Shown: positions 1 to 6,408, counted from the first letter of the stretch. The stretch is DNA of 6,497 nucleotides from Spirochaetia bacterium (GCA_016195395.1 JACPZR010000434.1:1-6497); one strand, 5' to 3'. Notes: a model not told the origin generated them from the letters alone. A program made the numbers and translations.

Positions 1-1188
1 ACGGCTTCCTTTCCCGTAGAGGGTGTGGAATCGACTCTTCTGGCCCATGATTGGGAACTGCGACTGGCTTTGATTGCGGCCAAACTTCCCGGGTCTACGC
101 CGGGCGCCGCTGCCAACTTTGACGCCGATCTGCGCACGGTAAAAGCGGGAACGCAGCTGCGATGTCTGTCGCGCGAGAAAGCCGCGCTGTCAGACGTAAC
201 GTTTGTGTTCGAGGGTATGGGGACTGCTCTCTCACCGGAAGGAAATACCCAGATCCCGGTGATGAACTTCTCCGGCTGGGCCCCTTGGATTTCCAGCGGT
301 GATCTGTTGTTCTTCAACGGCATGCAGCTCGCCGGTGTTGTCATCAAGTTCGACCAAACAACGCGCACCGGAACAGCAGTCCCGGTCAGCTTTGTGAAGC
401 AATTTCTGGAAGAGGGCCGCAAAAGAGCCCAAGACTCGACGGACAGCGTCATCATCAAACCCATGGACGAGCCGGCGGAGGACCCGCGGAAGACCGTGGT
501 TCTCAACAGCGGGTTTCTATACGAAGATCTCAAAAGTCCGGTAGTCCGGGCAAGCTATGGGATTCTTCCCGGGAGAAGCGCGGCTCTCGTTACACGCGTG
601 TTTCCGTACGGCGGGGCCGACGGGATTCTTTTCCCCGGCGACGTGATTCTCTCCATTGACCGGCGGAATTTGGAAGCTGGTTCAACGCTTTCGGAAGCTG
701 GTTTTGGCTCGTTTCCTGCCGGCGTGGCGTTGACCGTGCGCGGCATCCGCTTCAAGAAGCCCGAGAGGCCGCCGTACCTCGTTCTCGGGGGGCTGGTCTT
801 TCTGGAAGCCAACGGACAATATCTGACGGAGGCGGCCGCCGGAGAGCGGTTCCAATATCTGGAATCAACAGGACGTTATCTTGAGACCAAGGGCCGCGAA
901 CGCTTCGTGGTCCTCGACAGGATTCTTCCCACAAAGGCAGTGTTTGGGTACCGGTCCAAGAGGGACCTCCTTTTATCCGTGAACGGCCGCGCTGTGCGTG
1001 ACCTTCCTCACTTGAAGTCGCTCGTTGAGCAGTTCTCGAAAGAGTCGGTCCCCATTGTGTTTGGTTTTGAGTCCAATCGTATCGTAGTGCTGGACCCCGC
1101 TGAAATCAGGGACGCTGACGAAGAGGTCCGCGCCCGCCACGGAATCCAGTATCTGTACGAGCCCGGTTCCGCCTCAGGCCTTGATTGA
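1..1188 (+). CDS. Deg/HtrA-like serine protease homologue, 5'-truncated by the window edge, probably catalytically degenerate
   Basis: The frame is open from base 1, so the gene begins outside the window; a GTG at 25 is in frame but lies inside the protease fold. Visible order: the end of a trypsin-like domain (bases 1-420), a PDZ domain (about 526-760) with the ligand-loop region YGILPG and the PDZ-typical stretch LFPGDVILSIDRR, then a C-terminal domain (about 766-1164) resembling the second, PDZ_3-type domain of plant Deg9-like proteases: YLVLGGLVFLEANGQYL, later LLLSVNGRAVRDLPHLKSLV and IVVLDPAEI near the end. Family members degrade or bind misfolded proteins, usually in the periplasm. The expected catalytic Asp of the D-[IL]-A-L-[LI] motif aligns with Arg (bases 61-63, LRLALI), and the GNSGG serine motif reads WISSGD with Ser at 292-294. 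This suggests a pseudoprotease or a chaperone-like paralogue. The catalytic His lies outside the window. Family assignment is good; inactivity is inferred from alignment by eye. Confidence 0.8.
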   Translation, partial: TASFPVEGVESTLLAHDWELRLALIAAKLPGSTPGAAANFDADLRTVKAGTQLRCLSREKAALSDVTFVFEGMGTALSPEGNTQIPVMNFSGWAPWISSGDLLFFNGMQLAGVVIKFDQTTRTGTAVPVSFVKQFLEEGRKRAQDSTDSVIIKPMDEPAEDPRKTVVLNSGFLYEDLKSPVVRASYGILPGRSAALVTRVFPYGGADGILFPGDVILSIDRRNLEAGSTLSEAGFGSFPAGVALTVRGIRFKKPERPPYLVLGGLVFLEANGQYLTEAAAGERFQYLESTGRYLETKGRERFVVLDRILPTKAVFGYRSKRDLLLSVNGRAVRDLPHLKSLVEQFSKESVPIVFGFESNRIVVLDPAEIRDADEEVRARHGIQYLYEPGSASGLD

Positions 1189-1229
1189 CCGCGCCGCCCC
1201 TTCCTCTTTGATGGCTTTTTGGATCAACT

Positions 1230-1694
1230 ATGGCTGCCCCTGTTCTCGAGAATCGGAAAGCCCGGCGTAACTATGAGGTGATCGAAACCCTGGAGGCCGG
1301 CATTGTGCTTGTGGGCACAGAAGTGAAGAGCCTTCGCAATGGACGCGCGGACTTGGGGGACGCCTATGTGCAGCCCAAGGACGCAGCTCTCTTTATCATC
1401 AACCTGAAGATCGAGCCGTACAAGAGCGCGGGCGCTTTCAACCATGAGGAAACTCGCCCCAGAAAGCTTCTCCTTCACGCGAAGGAAATCACCACACTGT
1501 CCGCAAAAATCAAAGAGAAGCGGCTGGCTGTCATTCCCCTCAAGATGTATTTCAACGAACGCGGCCGCGTGAAGATTCTCCTGGGTGTGGCGCGCGGTAA
1601 AAAGGCCGCGGACAAGCGAGAGTCGGAAAAGAAAGAAGAGGCCAAAAAAGAAATGGCGCGGGCGCTCCGTGAGCGCGACAAGTACGGGGACTGA
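1230..1694 (+). CDS. smpB: SsrA-binding protein SmpB
   Basis: SmpB binds the tRNA-like domain of tmRNA and brings it to stalled ribosomes in trans-translation; it acts in the cytoplasm. The 154-residue length fits the family. Hallmarks in order: an N-terminal ENRKARRNYEVIETLEAGI segment, GTEVKSLRNGRADLGDAYV (about residues 30-48), the IEPY strand, PRKLLLHAKEI (about 81-91), VIPLKMYFNERGRVKILLGVARGKK with the following DKRE, and a charged Lys/Glu-rich C-terminal tail (about 131-154) that in homologues folds in the mRNA channel. The ATG at 1230 gives the usual short N-terminus. Only a weak GGA (1221-1223) stands in the Shine-Dalgarno position. It follows the Deg-like gene by 41 bases, with no hairpin terminator or convincing promoter seen, and der starts one base after its stop. 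No ssrA gene is in the window. Confidence 0.97.
   Translation: MAAPVLENRKARRNYEVIETLEAGIVLVGTEVKSLRNGRADLGDAYVQPKDAALFIINLKIEPYKSAGAFNHEETRPRKLLLHAKEITTLSAKIKEKRLAVIPLKMYFNERGRVKILLGVARGKKAADKRESEKKEEAKKEMARALRERDKYGD
1686..1690 (+). promoter_or_regulatory. Ribosome binding site for der
   Basis: GGGGA lies inside the last codons of smpB, five bases before the ATG at 1696. It supports 1696 as the der start over the in-frame ATG at 1714, although an AAGG at 1706-1709 could serve that second ATG. The placement inside smpB means der translation is probably coupled to smpB. Confidence 0.55.
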
Positions 1695-1695
1695 T

Positions 1696-3204
1696 ATGGA
1701 CCGCAAAGGCAAGATGGTGCGAGTGGCCGTGGCGGGGCGGAGGAACGTGGGGAAGTCCACGCTTTTCAACGCTCTTCTGGGACGCCAGAGGGCCATCACG
1801 GATTCATTTGCGGGACTGACACGGGACATTCTCGAAGAACACGTCACGCGCGGTGAGACCGACTTCTACATCTCCGATACACCCGGCCTTGACCTTGAAG
1901 AAGTGGGGGATCTCGAGACCGCTATCGTTGAGCTCGCGCGGGCTCACCTGAACGGGATGGACCTGGTGCTCCTGCTTCTTGAAGCGCCAGCTCTACAGGG
2001 CTTTGACCACTTCCTCGTGGACTTTTTGCGGCATAACGTGAAGGCGCGTGTCATCTACGTCGTCAATAAGGTAGATAACCCCAAAAACGCTGAAGACCTT
2101 CTGGCCGAATTTTATAGCGAAGGCTTGGACCCCGTGGTGCCGATATCCGCGCGCGGACGCTGGAATCTGAATGCTCTTCTTGAAGCGATGGCGGAGGCTG
2201 CGCCGCAGATCAAGCGGAAGGCGCCCGCATCCCAATCACGCACGGATGAAAGTGACGATGAACAGTCCGACGAAGAGATCGTAGAACACACCGAGGCCGA
2301 TGAGCGGGCCATGCAGTCGGACGAAGAGGACGACGAGAGTTCCGGCGCCGAGAGTGACGAAAGTGAGACAGTAGAGAAAGAACCGGTATCCAAGGATTTC
2401 GCGATGGCCATTGTGGGCCGTCCCAATTCCGGCAAGTCGTCGATCTTCAACAGACTGATAGAGCGGGACGTGTCGCTCGTGTCGGATGTGCCGGGGACAA
2501 CGAGAGATACGGTGGACACCGTGCTCCGATACTTTGGACGTTCCATACGGATCATCGACACAGCAGGTCTCCGGCGGGCTACGCACCTCCATGGGAAAGA
2601 GAACCGCGTGGATTTCTTCTCCGCAGCGCGAACACGGCGCGCCATCAAGGCCGCGGATATCTGCGTGCACGTGATCGATGCAGCACACGGAATTACAGAC
2701 CTCGACAAGAAAATCAGCGACCTCATCACACAGTCGGGCAAGCCGGTCATCCTTGCGCTGAACAAGTGGGACACGGTACCGGAAAAAGACACTCATACGA
2801 TGAAAGAGTACATGGACAAGCTTGAGTTCTTGTTTCCCTACGCGTCGAACTTTCCTTCCATATTCTGCTCCGCCCTGACCGGTCAGCGCGTGAAACAGAT
2901 TCTTGAAACAGCCTGCGAGCTGATCGGAAAAATTCACTTTAGAGTGCCCACACACCAGCTGAATGAGCTGGTGGCCAAATGGAACCGCAGACTGCCTGGA
3001 GGCTTTTCCGGGAAGATTCTCTTTGTGACGCAGTCGGAAGCCTTTCCTCCGCAGTTTGTGTTTTTTGTTTCCGGGCGTATGGGGATGCGCGAAAGCTTTG
3101 TGAACTTCTTTGAAAATCGTTTGCGGGATACATTTGATCTGGAGGGGATTCCCATCCGGATCGAGGTGAGAGACCGTTCGTCCAAGAAAAAGGAGAGAAA
3201 ATGA
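1696..3204 (+). CDS. der: Ribosome-associated double GTPase Der (EngA) with a long acidic linker
   Basis: Der is an essential GTPase with two tandem G domains and a KH-like domain; it acts in 50S subunit maturation. From the ATG at 1696 the product is 502 residues, longer than many Der proteins. G domain 1 (about 8-173) shows GRRNVGKS (14-21), FAGLTRD, DTPG (61-64), NKVD (124-127) and SARG. G domain 2 (about 235-410) shows GRPNSGKS (241-248), PGTTRD, DTAG (288-291), NKWD (356-359) and SAL. The KH-like domain (about 411-495) contains QFVFFVSG, ENRLRDTFDLEGIPIRIE, and a basic tail SSKKKERK. Between the G domains is an Asp/Glu/Ser-rich linker (about 174-234). G1 of domain 1 has Arg where Pro is usual, and its switch I reads AGLTRD rather than PGVTRD. 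The frame extends upstream to an ATG at 1585, but that would overlap smpB and add an unrelated basic stretch. An alternative start at 1714 (MVRVAVAG) gives the family's typical N-terminus. The stop overlaps the plsY start. Confidence 0.96.
   Translation: MDRKGKMVRVAVAGRRNVGKSTLFNALLGRQRAITDSFAGLTRDILEEHVTRGETDFYISDTPGLDLEEVGDLETAIVELARAHLNGMDLVLLLLEAPALQGFDHFLVDFLRHNVKARVIYVVNKVDNPKNAEDLLAEFYSEGLDPVVPISARGRWNLNALLEAMAEAAPQIKRKAPASQSRTDESDDEQSDEEIVEHTEADERAMQSDEEDDESSGAESDESETVEKEPVSKDFAMAIVGRPNSGKSSIFNRLIERDVSLVSDVPGTTRDTVDTVLRYFGRSIRIIDTAGLRRATHLHGKENRVDFFSAARTRRAIKAADICVHVIDAAHGITDLDKKISDLITQSGKPVILALNKWDTVPEKDTHTMKEYMDKLEFLFPYASNFPSIFCSALTGQRVKQILETACELIGKIHFRVPTHQLNELVAKWNRRLPGGFSGKILFVTQSEAFPPQFVFFVSGRMGMRESFVNFFENRLRDTFDLEGIPIRIEVRDRSSKKKERK
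2215..2397 (+). other. Acidic low-complexity linker region within der
   Basis: This segment encodes about 61 residues joining the two G domains of Der. From residue 184 to 229, 24 of 46 residues are Asp or Glu, with many Ser, in runs such as DESDDEQSDEE and QSDEEDDESSGAESDESE. It is hydrophilic, has no hydrophobic core pattern, and is probably disordered. Der proteins in general have a variable, often acidic inter-domain linker; this one is on the long side, from my general knowledge of the family. Its function is unknown; it could set domain spacing or keep non-ribosomal RNA away. Confidence 0.75.
3191..3195 (+). promoter_or_regulatory. Ribosome binding site for plsY
   Basis: AGGAG within the last codons of der, five bases before the ATG at 3201. 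It is the best Shine-Dalgarno match in the plus-strand cluster and fixes the plsY start. With the ATGA stop/start overlap it points to translational coupling with der. Confidence 0.75.
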
Positions 3205-3857
3205 CACAAGCGCTGAACAATTGGACCATTCTCTACTATGCGCTGCCTGTGGCGGCGTTCATTCTTGGCGCCGTCCCCTTTTCGTTTATCACCGCGAAGC
3301 TCTGGAAGGGTGTGGACGTCAGAAAACAAGGGTCGCTCAATCCGGGCGCGTCCAATGTATTTCGCACAGCGGGACCGGGTCCCGGAATCGTCGCTTTCAT
3401 TCTCGATACCACAAAGGGAGCCGCTCCGGTTTTCGCAGCACAGCTTTTAGCCGACGCCGCCGGCGACATGCCGCTCCGGCCTGTCTGGTATTCTCTTCTG
3501 GTAGGTTTCATGGCCGCGGCCGGGCACATCTGGACGCCGTTTCTTGGCTTCAAGGGGGGCAAGGGTGTGGCTACGTTCATGGGAGTCTTTATCGTTATCT
3601 TCCCGCGCGGCGTGGTCCTCGCGCTGACTGTGGCTGTGGTTGTGATCGCGCTCACGCGTTACTTTTCACTCGGCAGCTTGTCCGGCGCGCTCATTCTCCC
3701 GATGTCCTATTTCTTGTTCACCGACCGCGTCTGGGATCCCGAGCGTCTGCCGATCCTCATTGTGTGCTGCATGGCGTCCGCCCTCTTGTTTGTGCAGCAC
3801 CGGGGCAATATCATGCGGCTGATCAAAGGAAACGAATTCGGCACGCGGCAGAAGTAG
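3201..3857 (+). CDS. plsY: Glycerol-3-phosphate acyltransferase PlsY (acyl-phosphate dependent)
   Basis: PlsY transfers an acyl group from acyl-phosphate (made by PlsX) to glycerol 3-phosphate, giving lysophosphatidic acid in the inner membrane. The 218-residue product has the family's three conserved loops: GSLNPGASNVFRTAG (44-58), GHIWTPFLGFKGGKGVAT (108-125) and HRGNIMRLIKGNE (200-212). The Ser of GAVPFS near residue 28 is also typical. Hydrophobic segments near residues 10-31, 63-85, 96-114, 123-150, 157-173 and 184-198 fit a polytopic membrane protein. The ATG overlaps the der stop as ATGA (3201-3204). plsY next to der is not functionally obvious, so co-transcription may reflect growth-linked expression. 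plsX is not in the window. Confidence 0.96.
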   Translation: MTQALNNWTILYYALPVAAFILGAVPFSFITAKLWKGVDVRKQGSLNPGASNVFRTAGPGPGIVAFILDTTKGAAPVFAAQLLADAAGDMPLRPVWYSLLVGFMAAAGHIWTPFLGFKGGKGVATFMGVFIVIFPRGVVLALTVAVVVIALTRYFSLGSLSGALILPMSYFLFTDRVWDPERLPILIVCCMASALLFVQHRGNIMRLIKGNEFGTRQK

Positions 3858-3860
3858 CGG

Positions 3861-4442
3861 ATGCTCTTTGAGTACAACGACGACGAGCTCTACCAACAGG
3901 AAGCCAAGGCCATCATGGCGGAGCGCTTCCTCGACTCGCACCTGGTCCTTGAACCGCGCGATATTTATCGCTGGTTGTGGGAGGGGGAGTTTGGACCAGG
4001 AACGCGGTCGAAAGCCAACAGCATGGATCTACTCACACAGGACGTGCGCATTGCGCGCATGCATCCCAACGCCGGCACGCTCCCTGTCTGGGACAACCTG
4101 GGACTTGCGGGCACGCTGATCAAAGTGAACCTGGTTCCTTACGCGGACAATGGCTGTCCCTTCAAGCGCCTCCTGATGCTTGCCGAGCGCGTCCGTGACA
4201 TCAAGCCCGACGCGATGCGATTCAAGCAGGATTGGGCGTTCATGAAAACAGAAATCATTCCCGGCATGGCCATCACACTCGACGCCATGGCCCACTTTGA
4301 AAACGACGTGGCCTTTCACCTGGTCCCGGAAGTGGATTTCAGCGAGATCTACAAAGAAACCTACGGGCTCGGCTACCGGATTGTTCCGCGCGAATTGTTT
4401 TTCCAGTATTTTCCAGAGTACGACACGTCCGCCCCTGATTAG
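3861..4442 (+). CDS. Unrecognised protein of 193 residues, last gene of the smpB-der-plsY cluster
   Basis: I do not recognise the family. The gene is credible: it starts three bases after the plsY stop, lies in the same direction, fills the space up to the convergent gene, and its product has normal soluble-protein composition. No signal peptide or membrane segment is visible. The N-terminal third is helix-like and charged (LFEYNDDELYQQEAKAIM; RDIYRWLWEGEFGPGTRSK near 33-51). The middle has mixed hydrophobic strands (TLIKVNLVPY near 86-95), and the C-terminus is rich in aromatic residues (ELFFQYFPEYD near 179-189). A single Cys is seen (near residue 100) and no known nucleotide-binding or metal motif stands out. 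No strong Shine-Dalgarno precedes the ATG, so translation may depend on coupling to plsY. Its stop TAG shares bases with the stop of the opposing gene. Confidence 0.8.
   Translation: MLFEYNDDELYQQEAKAIMAERFLDSHLVLEPRDIYRWLWEGEFGPGTRSKANSMDLLTQDVRIARMHPNAGTLPVWDNLGLAGTLIKVNLVPYADNGCPFKRLLMLAERVRDIKPDAMRFKQDWAFMKTEIIPGMAITLDAMAHFENDVAFHLVPEVDFSEIYKETYGLGYRIVPRELFFQYFPEYDTSAPD
4439..4442. other. Convergent genes overlapping at their stop codons (TTAG)
   Basis: The plus-strand unknown gene ends with TAG at 4440-4442, while the minus-strand CCA enzyme gene ends with TAA at 4441-4439. The two coding regions therefore share four bases. There is no intergenic room for a terminator, and I see no stem-loop followed by a T-run on either strand near here, so the transcripts probably overlap for some distance. 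Confidence 0.85.
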
Positions 4443-5728
4443 CCGCCCTGTATCAAGGCGCGCGCGCGCTCCACAAGATCATGTTTCCTGTTCTCCACAC
4501 GGCCTTCGAGCACAGCATCGAGCAGCGCTTTGAGCGTGAGTCCAATCTCCGGGCCTTGAATCCCGAGTGTCTTCATGTCCTCACCTTTGATGTCCAGGTC
4601 TCCAATCACGAGCGGCTCTCTTGTATAACGCTGCAAAAGCGACTCGATGAGCTCCGGACCCAACGACCGCGCCGACTCCAAATACGGAGCGGTATCTTCT
4701 TTGAAGAGTGATTTCAGAGCAGACAAGAAGCGTCGCTCTGCCACGGCAGATTGTGCCGGTTGATCCCCATTGTGCCCCGCATTTTCCTGGAATGTCAGGA
4801 GCGCATTCGTCTGGAGCACGTCACGGACCTGCTTGTGCGAGAACTTAAGTCGGCGCGCCAGGGTCTCCATCTGTTCACCCTTCGCTATACCACGGGCACG
4901 CCACCACACAGCCACGCGCAAGGGGCCGGGGGCAGGGTAGAGCGCGTCGAGCGCCGTGAGCGACACATCGTCCGTAAAATCTTTGGCGTCCGCGGGCAGG
5001 TCCAGAAAAAGCCGGCAGAGTCCGGTGCTTTCCAGCGGACGGATCATGGCGGAAACCAGGGGGACTTTGAAACCTTTCCAGAGTTCGTCGGTGAAGCGTT
5101 CTACGGCCACCTGGGCGGTGCGTTTTTGTACGTCCGGGTCGGCAAGGGCGCTTCGAGTGTTTTCTTCAAGAGCGAATCCCAGCGTGGCACAGAAGCGGCA
5201 GGCGCGAACCGGGCGCAGGCCGTCTTCAAAGAACCGGTCCCGCGCAAGCCCGATGGTCCGGATCAGTTTACGGTCCATGTCACGCAGCCCGTCGTATGCG
5301 TCTTGGAGAACGCCGGTCCCAGCGTCATACGCGAGGGCGTTCACGGTAAAGTCGCGCCGGGAGAGATCTTCTTCTAATGTGTCCGCAAAATCAACGTGGT
5401 CAGGGCGACGGGCATCGGTATAGCCGCTCTCTGACCTGTACGTGGTCACCTCAAACGACTCGCCGCCCAGAAGGACCGTGATGGTGCCGTGTTTGATGCC
5501 TGTGGGAACGGTGCGACGGAAGATTTTTCTGACCGCGTTTGGGTGCGCGTTGGTTGCAAAGTCGCAGTCGCCGGGAGAGCGGCCCATCAGGAGATCGCGG
5601 ACAACGCCGCCCACCAGATAGCACTCGTACCCGGCATCTTTGAGCGCGCGATCCAGCTCAAGCACGGCATCCCTGCGTGGCTGGTCCAAGAGCAGTAGAA
5701 GGTCCGGTTTGTGGATACGCTCTATCAT
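4439..5728 (-). CDS. cca: CCA tRNA nucleotidyltransferase (class II, bacterial)
   Basis: The enzyme adds or repairs the 3' CCA end of tRNA in the cytoplasm. From the ATG at 5728 the product is 429 residues. The head has motif A, GGVVRD (40-45) with the catalytic carboxylates in GDCDFAT (Asp54 and Asp56); the flexible-loop region ESGYTDARRPD (100-110); motif B, RRDFTVNA (124-131); motif C, DGLRDMDRKLIRTIG (146-160); and the nucleobase-reading motif EDGLR (168-172). The C-terminal helical body includes IKGEDMKTLGIQGPEIG (380-396). The intact loop suggests a full CCA-adding or A-adding enzyme rather than a CC-adding one. The stretch after motif A reads TGIKHGTITVLLGG and lacks the GRRFRLAHV-like signature of poly(A) polymerase I. 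TTG (5734) and GTG (5731) lie directly in frame before the ATG and are possible starts; I prefer the ATG, which overlaps the upstream stop as TGATG. Exact nucleotide specificity cannot be settled from sequence alone. Confidence 0.9.
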   Translation of the reverse strand: MIERIHKPDLLLLLDQPRRDAVLELDRALKDAGYECYLVGGVVRDLLMGRSPGDCDFATNAHPNAVRKIFRRTVPTGIKHGTITVLLGGESFEVTTYRSESGYTDARRPDHVDFADTLEEDLSRRDFTVNALAYDAGTGVLQDAYDGLRDMDRKLIRTIGLARDRFFEDGLRPVRACRFCATLGFALEENTRSALADPDVQKRTAQVAVERFTDELWKGFKVPLVSAMIRPLESTGLCRLFLDLPADAKDFTDDVSLTALDALYPAPGPLRVAVWWRARGIAKGEQMETLARRLKFSHKQVRDVLQTNALLTFQENAGHNGDQPAQSAVAERRFLSALKSLFKEDTAPYLESARSLGPELIESLLQRYTREPLVIGDLDIKGEDMKTLGIQGPEIGLTLKALLDAVLEGRVENRKHDLVERARALIQGG

Positions 5729-6408
5729 CACCAATAAGGCCGTCCAGCGCGGACCTGGACCACTTCATTGTTTTCTGCGTTTACGGCGGTGAGTGAGCCG
5801 CCATAGACGCAGCCCGTGTCAATTCCCAGTGACCGTTCGCCTTTGATTAGTGCGTGCTCCTGGTTCATCCCGAAAACATAACGCGAAGGAGTGTGTCCGT
5901 AGTAAACAAACTTACCAGTCCAAGCGCTTTCTTGTTTGATCCATTCCGTCCGGATCCAGAGCAGATCATGACGCGTCTGGACCGACATGTCGCTTCCCAC
6001 GCCGGTGCGGACACCCGCATGCACGGCAATGAAGTTCTCCGCTTCATGATAGAGTGGCAGAGCTTCCAAAAACTGGCGGTGCGTCTTGGGCACATCGCTG
6101 AACGAAGCCCCGCGGGTCAGCCCGTACGAGCGCATGGTTTCCAACCCCCCGTTGGGGGAATACAACCACGACAGTGCTTCCACAGTCCCGGGCGAGTGAA
6201 AGTGGGCCATCATCATGCTTTCGTGGTTTCCCATCAGGAATGTGGATCTGCCGCGTTCTTCCAGAATCCGCTCAATCACCCCGGCCGAGTCCGGACCGCG
6301 GTCAATGTAGTCGCCCAGAAAGACCAAAGGATCATCCGCAGGCAGCGCCTTGAGAAGCTCATTGAGCTCCCGTAAACAACCATGAATGTCGCCTATGATC
6401 CAAGTCAT
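5728..6408 (-). CDS. PPP-family metallophosphoesterase (Ser/Thr protein phosphatase or Ap4A-hydrolase type)
   Basis: The 226-residue product has the full two-metal phosphoesterase motif set: GDIHG (6-10; Asp7, His9), GDYIDRGPDS (32-41; Asp33, Arg37), GNHES (60-64; Asn61, His62), a conserved His in VHAG (His130) and YGHTP (His172), then GIDTGCVYGG (195-204). The SPNGGLETMRSYG segment (84-96) is usual in small bacterial PrpA- or ApaH-like enzymes. Such enzymes hydrolyse phosphoprotein or dinucleoside polyphosphate esters in the cytoplasm; the motifs do not tell which, so no symbol is given. The ATG at 6408 places GDIHG at residue 6, as is normal. No Shine-Dalgarno is seen upstream, and an ATGA overlap with a possible upstream frame suggests coupling. 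Its TGA stop (5730-5728) overlaps the next gene's start, so it and cca are probably one operon. There is no signal peptide. Confidence 0.92.
   Translation of the reverse strand: MTWIIGDIHGCLRELNELLKALPADDPLVFLGDYIDRGPDSAGVIERILEERGRSTFLMGNHESMMMAHFHSPGTVEALSWLYSPNGGLETMRSYGLTRGASFSDVPKTHRQFLEALPLYHEAENFIAVHAGVRTGVGSDMSVQTRHDLLWIRTEWIKQESAWTGKFVYYGHTPSRYVFGMNQEHALIKGERSLGIDTGCVYGGSLTAVNAENNEVVQVRAGRPYW

Noticed and set aside
25..27. GTG at 25 as the start of the protease-like gene
   Set aside because: The frame is open to base 1 and the codon lies within the trypsin-like fold, after the expected position of the catalytic His, so the true start is upstream of the window.
1189..1229. Terminator or promoter between the protease-like gene and smpB
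   Set aside because: There is a T5 at 1216-1220 but no GC-rich stem before it, and TTGATG with AACTAT are only 12 bases apart, too close for a sigma-70 promoter.
1585..1695. Upstream in-frame extension of der to the ATG at 1585
   Set aside because: It would overlap the 3' end of smpB by over 100 bases and adds a basic stretch that is only the shifted reading of the SmpB tail; the ATG at 1696 has a Shine-Dalgarno and gives a normal Der N-terminus.
1224..1847. Antisense open frame opposite smpB and the start of der (207 codons)
   Set aside because: It covers two clear sense genes and its composition looks like a mirror of their codons; no motif supports it.
2236..3207. Long antisense open frame opposite der (323 codons)
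   Set aside because: It lies wholly opposite well-conserved Der domains, shows no recognisable domain, and long antisense frames are expected in GC-rich genes.
3221..3871. 216-codon frame overlapping plsY in another phase
   Set aside because: The product is Arg/Ser/His-rich without any domain, while the other phase is a clear PlsY with all motifs.
4751..5377. Plus-strand open frame opposite cca (208 codons)
   Set aside because: It lies opposite the conserved head and body of the CCA enzyme and has no recognisable features.
4439..5728. Poly(A) polymerase I (PcnB) instead of CCA enzyme
   Set aside because: The basic signature typical of poly(A) polymerase after motif A is not seen; the TGIKHGTITV stretch and the ARRPD loop fit CCA-adding enzymes better, though specificity needs an assay.
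5854..6375. Plus-strand open frame opposite the phosphatase (173 codons)
   Set aside because: It lies opposite the metal-binding motifs of a clear PPP phosphatase; a shadow frame.
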